The notes beneath the pieces are model-generated. The model had not been told where the DNA came from. It saw only the letters and a list, made by a program, of their open reading frames with translations, and searched no databases. From an uncultured Spirochaetaceae bacterium (GTDB lineage Bacteria > Spirochaetota > Spirochaetia > Treponematales > Treponemataceae), in assembly GCA_902797925.1 (NCBI GenBank), contig CADBUT010000290.1:1-10410 (forward strand): DNA of 10,410 nucleotides, written 5' to 3'. Positions 4,599 through 10,410 of this stretch are shown here, one piece after another. Each line of letters opens with the position of its first letter. The stretch's first letter is position 1. Position numbers and translations under genes: made by a program.

Positions 4599-5708
4599 TT
4601 AATCAGCTGTTTTCTCGCGGTCTTTATCCAGCAGCTTCTGGATTTTTTTGTGCGGGTCAAGAAGCTTTGAAATAGAAGAACCTTCGTTTATCGACTGAAT
4701 GTAAATCGCTATATATTTTGTTATGTCAACCACATGATACCACGGCGAAGCTTTAACTTCATCGCGCACATAAGATGCATTTGTAATAAAAATCGCTTCA
4801 ATTTCCTTGTTTTCGTAGGCTTTATTGAATTCTTCAATTCCTTTTGAAAAAAGCGCAAACGTTACGATGATAAAGACCCTTTTCGCGCCGTTCTGCTTGC
4901 AGTATCTTGCCACATCAAGGATTGTGGTACCGGTGCATATTATGTCGTCAACTACAAAAATGTCCTTGCCTTTTACATCCGGGCCGATGTACTTATGCAC
5001 CTCAACCTGATAATTGCCGTCAACCATTTTTTCTGTGGAACGGCGCTTGTAGAAAACGCCCATGTCAAGCTGAAGCTCATTAGCATATCTGAAGTTACGG
5101 TTCGTGCCGCCCAAATCAGGCGACACAAAAAGCGCGTCTTTCTCGCAGAATTTAACATCCGGAAAATTTTTCTTGATTGCCTTAATTGACTGATAGCTCG
5201 GGAAAAGGCTGTCTAGCCCTGTGAATGGTATAGCATTTGCAACACGGCTGTCGTGCACATCAAAAGCCGTAATATTCTCTACCCCGATATTCTCAAGTTC
5301 GCGCAACGCCACGGCACAATCAAGTGATTCGCGCGAAATTCTTCTGTCCTGCCGGCTTGCATAAAGCAGCGGAGAAATAAGGTTCAGCCGGTAAGCTTTT
5401 CCGCCCATTGCAGAGATTGTGCGCTTGAGGTTTTGAAAATGCTCGTCAGGCGACATGTAATTAATCTTGTCGTGAATCTCAAACGAACAGGAATAATTGC
5501 CGACATCCATCAGTATAAACACATCGTAGCCGCGGATACTTTCAGCAAGCACCGCCTTCGCATCGCCTGTTGAAAAGCGGATAATGTCAATATTGATTAT
5601 GCGGCACTGCTCGTTGTTATAAACGTTTGTAAGATAATGCATTATGCTTTCTGCAAGCTTTTCCGTTCCGCACAATGGAACTAACGCAATCGGGTGGTTT
5701 GAAATCAT
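4599..5708 (-). CDS. prs: Ribose-phosphate pyrophosphokinase (PRPP synthetase), long form
   Basis: The 369-residue enzyme would make phosphoribosyl pyrophosphate from ribose 5-phosphate and ATP for nucleotide, histidine and tryptophan synthesis. Family motifs appear in order: the catalytic flexible loop ASRQDRR (about 117-123), the metal/ribose region F-D-V-H-D (about 149-153), SPDLGG (196-201) and KRR (221-223). The PRPP-binding loop VVDDIICTGTT (252-262) keeps D-D-x-x-x-T-G-x-T. The protein is about 50 residues longer than the usual 310-320, mainly through segments near 70-90 and a C-terminal extension ending in a charged tail. An ATG at 5708 has GGGAG (5719-5715) 6 nt upstream and is preferred. 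A TTG at 5750 would add 14 residues and overlap the stop of the GNAT gene. Only 38 bp separate it from that gene, so they probably share a transcript. A divergent Prs-like protein with another role is possible. Confidence 0.82.
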   Translation of the reverse strand: MISNHPIALVPLCGTEKLAESIMHYLTNVYNNEQCRIINIDIIRFSTGDAKAVLAESIRGYDVFILMDVGNYSCSFEIHDKINYMSPDEHFQNLKRTISAMGGKAYRLNLISPLLYASRQDRRISRESLDCAVALRELENIGVENITAFDVHDSRVANAIPFTGLDSLFPSYQSIKAIKKNFPDVKFCEKDALFVSPDLGGTNRNFRYANELQLDMGVFYKRRSTEKMVDGNYQVEVHKYIGPDVKGKDIFVVDDIICTGTTILDVARYCKQNGAKRVFIIVTFALFSKGIEEFNKAYENKEIEAIFITNASYVRDEVKASPWYHVVDITKYIAIYIQSINEGSSISKLLDPHKKIQKLLDKDREKTAD

Positions 5709-5746
5709 TTTTTTCTCCCAGCTTTTATAATTAAAATCTGCCTTTT

Positions 5747-6166
5747 TCAATTTGAATTATAGCGGAGGCACATGCCCCAGCCGGTTTCTTCCGTACGTTT
5801 TGTAAAGCCCAGCTTTTCATAAAAGCCTGATTTGCCCGGTGCAGCCTGAAGCACAACATTCAGGAAACCGCCCGGCTCAGAAGCAGCCTTAAGCCTTGCC
5901 AAAAGGTCTTCCATCATCATTTTGCCAATGCCATGACCTTGAAAATCAGCAAGCACAATCACATCTGAAACATAAGCCGTGTAGCCGTAATCAAAAATGA
6001 TTCTTGCCATTCCGACAGTTTTTCCGTCTGCCTTAGCTCTAACCTTGAATGCCGAATGCTTCAAAAGCTTTTTTACCTGCCTGTCAGTCAGTTTTGCCCA
6101 GCTTGTAGTGCCCCGCAGCATCTGATATTCTTTCAACGAGATTTCCGGTTCAAGTTTTATTTCCAT
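5747..6166 (-). CDS. GNAT family N-acetyltransferase
   Basis: The 139-residue protein shows the GNAT fold signature. A beta strand VSDVIVL leads into the acetyl-CoA pyrophosphate loop QGHGIGKMMM (Q-x-x-G-x-G, about 76-81). The closing F-Y-E-K-L-G-F is typical of the last helix-strand of the family. It would transfer an acetyl group from acetyl-CoA to an amine on a small molecule or protein; the substrate is not visible. The ATG at 6166 is supported by GGAG (6178-6175) 8 nt upstream. It precedes the pyrophosphokinase gene by 38 bp and is separated from the upstream diguanylate cyclase by a terminator-like hairpin. The two may thus form an operon of their own. The W-G-M-C-L-R-Y end is also common in GNATs. 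Confidence 0.88.
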   Translation of the reverse strand: MEIKLEPEISLKEYQMLRGTTSWAKLTDRQVKKLLKHSAFKVRAKADGKTVGMARIIFDYGYTAYVSDVIVLADFQGHGIGKMMMEDLLARLKAASEPGGFLNVVLQAAPGKSGFYEKLGFTKRTEETGWGMCLRYNSN

Positions 6167-6202
6167 TTTTCAAGCTCCAAGTGTCAAAAGCAGCATAAAC
6201 TG

Positions 6203-6225
6203 AAAAGCCCAATTTTTTGAGCTTT
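6203..6225 (-). terminator. Intrinsic terminator after the diguanylate cyclase gene
   Basis: On the minus strand AAAGCTC (6225-6219) pairs with GGGCTTT (6210-6204) around an A/T-rich 8-nt loop, with one G-T pair, and runs into a four-T stretch. It overlaps the stop codon of the cyclase gene and separates the MATE/cyclase pair from the GNAT/pyrophosphokinase pair. Confidence 0.55.
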
Positions 6226-7891
6226 ACCCTTCGGTTATGCCGGCGCAGACCTGATTTTTGCCGTGCCTTTTCGCATAATACAGGAAAATATCAGCCTGCT
6301 TGATTATTGACAAACCTTCTTCCGTCGTGGATTTATCTGCAACGCCAAGCGAAACCGTGACTGTTTCGTTAAAATGCCATTTTTGTGCCATTACTTCATG
6401 GCGGATATTTTCTGCAATTACAGCCGGTGACAAGATTTCGTCTGCGTAAATCAGCAGAACAAATTCTTCGCCGCCATAACGGAAAGCTTCGATTTTCTTT
6501 GGACGGCATCTGTAGTTCAGAATTTCGCCGATGCTCTTCAGCACGATGTCACCTGTATCGTGGCCGTAAGTATCATTCACATGCTTAAAATCGTCTATGT
6601 CGAGCATTATAACAGAATACGGAATATGGTGCTTTTCGTTTCTGGCAAGCTTTTTGTTCAGATATCTTCTATTAAATGTACCTGTCAATTCATCAATATA
6701 ACTTTTCTGCTTTATCTTGAACGCAAGCAATGCAAGCGCAATGCACAAAAGCCCGAAAGAGCAGAAAATTATGAAGCTGCGCTTTTTTTCAGTCCTGATG
6801 AATTCAGCTTCTTCAAGAAGCGAAATCGTAGAGTTTATCTGAGAGTTACACATATCTGTATAGCTCTTTGAATCTTGTAAGTAGATAACCGAATAAAGGC
6901 TGTCAAGCTTCTTCTGAATGAAGTTCTCAAGTTCAGGCGGCAAACCATATTCGGTTTTAAGTTTCAGCAAAGTTATGAGCGCCATTCTCTCAAAAGTCTG
7001 CTTGTAAGAATAATCGATGAGCCTTTCGATGCATGTTTTCAGATTTTCATAATCGCCGTTATGCGCATAAATGCAGCATGCCGCCTGATAAAGCGGAATT
7101 GTGCAGAGCTTTATTACGACGTCTTCAAACGGATAGCTTTGCGTTCCGCCGTGTCCTTCAATCTCGATATATTTTTCAAGAAGTTTTTCTGCTTCGCTGA
7201 ATTTGCCAAGCTCAATCAGATTGCGCGCTTCATGCACTTCAGCAATCGGCAGGAAAAAGCCTTGCTCTGGCTTTGCAGATTCTTGCAAAACCTGTTCCGC
7301 AACAGCGTACATTTCAGACGCAGACGCATAATTCTGGTTGTAATACGCAACGTCGCCTTTAATGCGGTAGATTGTGGTTTTCATGCGCGTCTCTTTTATG
7401 CCTTCAACACGCTCAATGCTCTCAATTTTTAGAAGAATCTGCTCCGCAAGGTCATAATTTCCGTTAGGAATATACTGATAGTCGATTAAATCCGCATAAA
7501 GGTTCAGCATTGTCTGAAAATTCTGGCCTTTTTCAAGATAATAAAGCGCCTTGCCGAGCGAAGTATAATAATGCAAATCGTCGCCCATAGACTTATACAG
7601 AAAAGAAATACGCTCATTGATAAAGCCGAGGAACGAATCTGAATATTTCTTTGACGCAAGCTCAAGCAAAATCTGCAAGTCTGAATAAACCGTTTCGTCT
7701 TTGTATTTAACCAGTTTCAGAGAATTGATGTCATTTATAATCTTGCTTTCTTCTTTGCTTCTTCGCTGATCAGAAATCAGATGAAAAACTGCAAGTGCGG
7801 CTATGACCAAAAAGAAAACAGCTGCAGAAATCTTTATTATCCTGTTACGGAAAAGCACCTTCATATAGTTCATTCTATCACAAAACAGCAT
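6224..7891 (-). CDS. Membrane-bound diguanylate cyclase (GGDEF) with helical extracytoplasmic sensor
   Basis: From the ATG at 7891 the protein is 555 residues. A first membrane helix (about 21-39) is followed by about 330 mostly helical residues with TPR-like pairs rich in Y, A and L. A second membrane helix (about 373-391) leads to a C-terminal GGDEF domain. The active site reads RYGGEEF (GGEEF at 473-477). DELTG (400-404), LDIDDFK (about 430-436) and N-D-T-Y-G-H-D-x-G-D are also present, so it should make cyclic di-GMP from two GTP. The inhibitory R-x-x-D site five residues before GGEEF is absent (PKKI). The sensor region would face the periplasm. The start overlaps the MATE stop as TAATG, implying coupling. 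Other in-frame ATGs at 7915 and 7864 are possible, and the start is the uncertain part of this entry. A terminator overlaps its stop. Confidence 0.9.
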   Translation of the reverse strand: MLFCDRMNYMKVLFRNRIIKISAAVFFLVIAALAVFHLISDQRRSKEESKIINDINSLKLVKYKDETVYSDLQILLELASKKYSDSFLGFINERISFLYKSMGDDLHYYTSLGKALYYLEKGQNFQTMLNLYADLIDYQYIPNGNYDLAEQILLKIESIERVEGIKETRMKTTIYRIKGDVAYYNQNYASASEMYAVAEQVLQESAKPEQGFFLPIAEVHEARNLIELGKFSEAEKLLEKYIEIEGHGGTQSYPFEDVVIKLCTIPLYQAACCIYAHNGDYENLKTCIERLIDYSYKQTFERMALITLLKLKTEYGLPPELENFIQKKLDSLYSVIYLQDSKSYTDMCNSQINSTISLLEEAEFIRTEKKRSFIIFCSFGLLCIALALLAFKIKQKSYIDELTGTFNRRYLNKKLARNEKHHIPYSVIMLDIDDFKHVNDTYGHDTGDIVLKSIGEILNYRCRPKKIEAFRYGGEEFVLLIYADEILSPAVIAENIRHEVMAQKWHFNETVTVSLGVADKSTTEEGLSIIKQADIFLYYAKRHGKNQVCAGITEG

Positions 7892-9234
7892 TACCGTGTG
7901 ATATTTTTCAGCCATCCTTTCTTAAAGTAATGATGTACAACGACAGGCATCTTCTCGAATTCATCGAGATAAAGAATGAAATAAACCCAAAGTGGCGGCA
8001 GCTTGAGCACAAACGCAACAAACAAGCCAATCGGCACAGACACGCACCACATGCTTATCATGTCCATGATGAAACCGAACTTTGAGTCGCCGCCGGCACG
8101 GAAAATTCCGCAGATAAGCACAGTGTTTGTCGCCGCGCCTATAACCGAATAAGCGTTGATAAAGAGCAGCACGTTCCTGTAATGCGCCGCTGTTTCGTTC
8201 AAGTCTGCAATGTAAGGCAAAACCGGATAAAGGCAGATCATCAGCACGCAGCCCAAAACGCCTGAAAGAATTGTGCTTCTCGCCAGGCGTGACGCATTGC
8301 GCTCGGCAACGTCAAGCCGGCCTGCACCCATGTCTTTGCCGAGCACGATTGCGCCGCCATAAGCCATGCCGAAGCAGAGAACGCTTGCAAGCTGGCGCAC
8401 TGTGTTCACAACTGAATTAGCCGCAACAATGTCTTCGCCGAGATGCCCCATTATGACTGAATACATCGCAAAAGCCGCGCCCCAGACAAGCTCGTTGCCG
8501 AGAGCGGGCATTGAGTATTTGAAAAAATCTTTTGTAAGCAGCTTGTTCCGTCTGAAAATGCACGAAACCGAAAAGCCGATGTCTTTGTGGCACGAAGCAT
8601 AAATAAAGCAGAAAATCATTTCAACGCAGCGCGCAATTGAAGTTGCAATGCCTACGCCGATAATGCCCATCTTAGGCACGCCGAAAAGCCCGAAAATGAA
8701 CACGGCATTCAGCCCGATGTTCAAGAACAATGTTGAAGTCGAGCAGATTGTGACAATCTTGACGCGCTCAATGCTCTTGAACGCGGCCTGATACATCTGC
8801 GAAAAAGACAAGCACACATAAGAAAAGCTCACCGCGCGGAGATATTTGCAGCCTTCAGCTATCATAAGCGGGTCATCCGTAAAAATCAGCATAAGAATGC
8901 GCGGGTATACGGCGGCAACAACCGCGACGATTATTTCAACTGTGCAGCAGATTCGCAGCGCGATGCCGAGCAGTGTTTTGATTGAGCCTAAATCCTGCTT
9001 GCCCCAATATTGTGCGCCGAGCATTACAAGCCCGGAAGAAATGCCTGTAGAAATCATAAAAAGAATAAAGGCCACGTTTCCGGCAAGAGAAGTTGCTGCA
9101 ATTGCAGTCTGGCCGACATAGCCGAGCATAATGACGTCGGCAGAACTGACCGCGGCAGAAATAAGATTCTGAATCGCCATCGGGCCGACAACATTTGTCA
9201 AAGACTTGTAAAACGATTTTGCTTCACTATTCAT
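7891..9234 (-). CDS. MATE family efflux transporter
   Basis: The protein is about 447 residues with twelve hydrophobic helices in two similar halves, as in MATE multidrug/metabolite antiporters. Typical features are the first helix with GPMAIQNLISAAVSSADVIM, the G-x-x-x-G-A-Q-Y-W-G segment after helix 2-3 and Q-A-A-F-K-S-I-E-R near the middle. The second half opens with the matching A-N-S-V-V-N-T, and the protein ends in L-D-E-F-E-K and K-N-I-T-R. It would expel organic cations or metabolites using a Na+ or H+ gradient. The start is placed at ATG 9234 because the family's conserved region begins soon after it. An in-frame ATG at 9261 would add nine residues and falls near the likely transcription start. 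Neither has a good ribosome binding site. The stop overlaps the start of the diguanylate cyclase gene, so the two are co-transcribed. A second MATE gene begins at the left window edge. Confidence 0.9.
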   Translation of the reverse strand: MNSEAKSFYKSLTNVVGPMAIQNLISAAVSSADVIMLGYVGQTAIAATSLAGNVAFILFMISTGISSGLVMLGAQYWGKQDLGSIKTLLGIALRICCTVEIIVAVVAAVYPRILMLIFTDDPLMIAEGCKYLRAVSFSYVCLSFSQMYQAAFKSIERVKIVTICSTSTLFLNIGLNAVFIFGLFGVPKMGIIGVGIATSIARCVEMIFCFIYASCHKDIGFSVSCIFRRNKLLTKDFFKYSMPALGNELVWGAAFAMYSVIMGHLGEDIVAANSVVNTVRQLASVLCFGMAYGGAIVLGKDMGAGRLDVAERNASRLARSTILSGVLGCVLMICLYPVLPYIADLNETAAHYRNVLLFINAYSVIGAATNTVLICGIFRAGGDSKFGFIMDMISMWCVSVPIGLFVAFVLKLPPLWVYFILYLDEFEKMPVVVHHYFKKGWLKNITR

Positions 9235-9265
9235 ACATTGTATTTTTACTATAATGCGCATGTTT

Positions 9266-9294
9266 TTTCTACTAGTCTAATACTTTAATGACAA
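9266..9294 (-). promoter_or_regulatory. Possible promoter of the MATE/diguanylate cyclase operon
   Basis: On the minus strand TTGTCA (9294-9289) and TAGAAA (9271-9266) are 17 bp apart. The -35 box overlaps that of the divergent hydrolase promoter on the other strand. The -10 match is only 4/6. Confidence 0.3.
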
Positions 9295-9316
9295 TCTTCA
9301 TGTTCGGGTCTATAAT
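9288..9316 (+). promoter_or_regulatory. Promoter of the alpha/beta hydrolase gene
   Basis: ATGACA (9288-9293, 5/6) and a perfect TATAAT (9311-9316) are separated by exactly 17 bp. Transcription would start near 9323, leaving a leader of only about 12 nt that consists of little more than the ribosome binding site AGGAG (9324-9328). Confidence 0.65.
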
Positions 9317-9334
9317 TTAGCACAGGAGCATAAA

Positions 9335-10210
9335 ATGGAAGACACAAGACCAACACCGCCGTGGGCAGACGAAATGCCTGAAGGCAGCTTTATTTCTTAT
9401 AACCCGACATACAAAGTCGGCGAATATTTCAGCCTTTTTAAAAGCGGTAACGCCGCCGGAATGAAATACTATTTCTTTGACCCGACGGAGCACGGATACG
9501 AAAAAGGAAAAGCCTACCCTGTTTTGATTTTTCTGCACGGCCGCTCAAATGCGCTTGAAGGCGACATCTGCATCAACTATACAGGCGCAGAATTTTACGC
9601 CACGGAAAAGTATCAGAAACAGATTGGCGGCGCTTATGTGCTTGTGCCGCTTGCAAATGAAAAGCGCAACGAAAACGGCGAAGTGACTGACACTTGGGGC
9701 GAAGACTACGCCGGGCCGCTCTACAATCTGATAAACAGCTTTATCAAAGAACATGCAGAACCGAACGGCGGCGCGGGCAAAAAGTTTTTGTTCGGCAATT
9801 CAGCCGGTGCAACGATGGTCTTTACAATGGCGGCCGCCTACCCTGCTTTTTTTAATGCGCTTATTCCTATTGGCACAAGCAGCATTTCAGATAATTCTGT
9901 GCTTTATCAGCTCGATAAGAACGGCGTGCGCCTGTTCTTTGCAATCTGCAAGCATGATGAATTCAACAGCTATAAAGATGAAATTGTGCCGCGCCTGCCA
10001 GACTTAAAAAGAATGAAGCACTGCTACATTTTTACGCCCGAATGGATTTACAACGGCGACAAAGGCATTGCTTCTATCAATTTTGGCATTGAAATGGGGC
10101 AGCACTGCCTTGTAAACCCGATGCACTGCAACCTTATGTTTGACGACGGCACGCCGATGTATGCTGAACTGCCCGACGGTGTGCTCGGCTGGATTAAGAC
10201 TGTGCTATAA
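9335..10210 (+). CDS. Alpha/beta hydrolase, esterase-like
   Basis: The 291-residue protein has an alpha/beta hydrolase core. The strand VLIFLHG (63-69) supplies the oxyanion-hole region. The nucleophile elbow is GNSAG (154-158, Ser156). An Asp after the next strand (CKHDEF, Asp208) and a late His (GQHC, His257) complete a catalytic triad in the usual order and spacing. The layout resembles prolyl-oligopeptidase-like or feruloyl/acetyl esterase-type enzymes that cut ester bonds in plant or sugar compounds. No signal peptide is present, so it should act in the cytoplasm on imported substrates. The start is secure: AGGAG (9324-9328) lies 6 nt before the ATG, and a strong promoter sits just upstream. 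It is monocistronic, divergent from the MATE operon and convergent with the kinase-like gene at the right edge. The real substrate is unknown. Confidence 0.85.
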   Translation: MEDTRPTPPWADEMPEGSFISYNPTYKVGEYFSLFKSGNAAGMKYYFFDPTEHGYEKGKAYPVLIFLHGRSNALEGDICINYTGAEFYATEKYQKQIGGAYVLVPLANEKRNENGEVTDTWGEDYAGPLYNLINSFIKEHAEPNGGAGKKFLFGNSAGATMVFTMAAAYPAFFNALIPIGTSSISDNSVLYQLDKNGVRLFFAICKHDEFNSYKDEIVPRLPDLKRMKHCYIFTPEWIYNGDKGIASINFGIEMGQHCLVNPMHCNLMFDDGTPMYAELPDGVLGWIKTVL

Positions 10211-10238
10211 GCTGATTACGCGGCAAGCTTGGGCGAGT

Positions 10239-10270
10239 TGCACAACGGCGCGGCGTGTGCACAACGCGCC
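10239..10270. repeat. Direct repeat and GC-rich hairpin between convergent genes
   Basis: TGCACAACG occurs at 10239-10247 and again at 10258-10266. GGCGCG (10247-10252) can pair with CGCGCC (10265-10270), and TGTGCACA (10256-10263) is itself palindromic. The hairpin lies 36 bp after the hydrolase stop and 19 bp past the stop of the facing gene. It could block transcription from both sides, although no T-run follows. Confidence 0.4.
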
Positions 10271-10289
10271 CCATCGAAGCGGCTGCCGC

Positions 10290-10410
10290 TCAAGCGTATT
10301 CGTCAAGAATGGCAGTTACTTCGCCATAGTAGCTGCTGCCGAACATGTTGAGGTGGTTCAAAAGCTGATAAAGATGATACAAGTCGCGGCGGTCTGCATA
10401 TTCTGGCGAA
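10290..10410 (-). CDS. Fructosamine kinase family protein, C-terminal fragment
   Basis: On the minus strand the frame ending in TGA (10292-10290) is open to the window edge, giving 39 visible residues. They read ...ADRRDLYHLYQLLNHLNMFG, then S-S-Y-Y-G-E-V and I-L-D-E-Y-A. The pattern R-x-x-L-Y-x-L-Y-x-L-L-N-H-L-N-x-F-G followed by S-Y is the closing signature of the fructosamine-3-kinase/ketosamine-3-kinase family (PF03881). Those enzymes phosphorylate sugars attached to protein amines so that the adduct falls off, a protein-deglycation repair. Catalytic residues lie outside the window and cannot be judged. The gene converges with the hydrolase gene, with 79 bp between their stops. Confidence 0.8.
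   Translation of the reverse strand, partial: SPEYADRRDLYHLYQLLNHLNMFGSSYYGEVTAILDEYA

Noticed and set aside
7061..7432. A 123-codon plus-strand open frame inside the diguanylate cyclase gene
   Set aside because: It is antisense to the helical sensor domain, has no ribosome binding site and is rich in residues typical of a shadow frame.
1..9234. The two MATE genes as a recent duplication
   Set aside because: The visible N-termini differ (MTAGNPVKLILIFSVPLLIGN versus a start leading to GPMAIQNLISAAV), so they are distant members of the family.

Overview
The window looks like a moderately GC-balanced chromosomal segment of a host-associated or rumen/gut bacterium. Gene style, the long ribose-phosphate pyrophosphokinase-like protein and the small cruciform repeat remind me most of a Treponema-type spirochaete, but this is an impression and not proven by any marker gene here. 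There are no rRNA, tRNA, CRISPR, phage or transposase genes. Twelve genes are supported, two of them cut by the window edges. Most are housekeeping or accessory enzymes and transporters, and the richest signals lie in the two long intergenic spaces.

Layout, left to right. Positions 1-87 hold the N-terminus of a MATE transporter on the minus strand. The gene-free stretch 88-433 (346 bp) contains a possible promoter for that gene, a 74-bp double-hairpin repeat (188-261), a candidate promoter (282-311) and two perfect palindromes directly in front of an XRE/DUF5680 regulator (434-1105, plus). A convergent membrane acyltransferase follows (1207-2364, minus). Next is mntP, a manganese exporter (2463-3092, minus). 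The gene-free stretch 3093-3460 (368 bp) carries, on the minus strand, a promoter, a yybP-ykoY manganese riboswitch and an intrinsic terminator just ahead of mntP. On the plus strand it carries an extended -10 promoter inside a 31-bp dyad. That promoter drives a coupled pair, a MutT-like NUDIX hydrolase (3461-3883) and a 2H phosphoesterase-like protein (3876-4457).

The space 4458-4598 is built of repeat fragments: a 23-bp repeat shared with 2425-2447, and what looks like the 3' end of a second DUF5680 gene. Two minus-strand gene pairs follow. The GNAT acetyltransferase (6166-5747) adjoins the ribose-phosphate pyrophosphokinase (5708-4599). Upstream of them, a MATE transporter (9234-7891) is coupled to a membrane diguanylate cyclase (7891-6224), with a terminator between the two pairs at 6203-6225. 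A divergent alpha/beta hydrolase (9335-10210, plus) and the C-terminus of a fructosamine-kinase-family protein (10290 to the edge, minus) close the window.

How the parts work together. The clearest regulatory story is manganese homeostasis: rising Mn2+ should be sensed by the leader RNA, blocking termination and turning on the exporter MntP. The NUDIX/2H pair suggests clean-up of damaged nucleotides or RNA ends. The MATE/diguanylate cyclase pair suggests an envelope-sensing cyclic-di-GMP enzyme expressed together with an exporter. I found no clear new defence or mobile system. The most interesting items are the riboswitch with its readable switching logic, the dyad-covered NUDIX promoter, the cruciform element and the repeat mosaic at 4489-4530.
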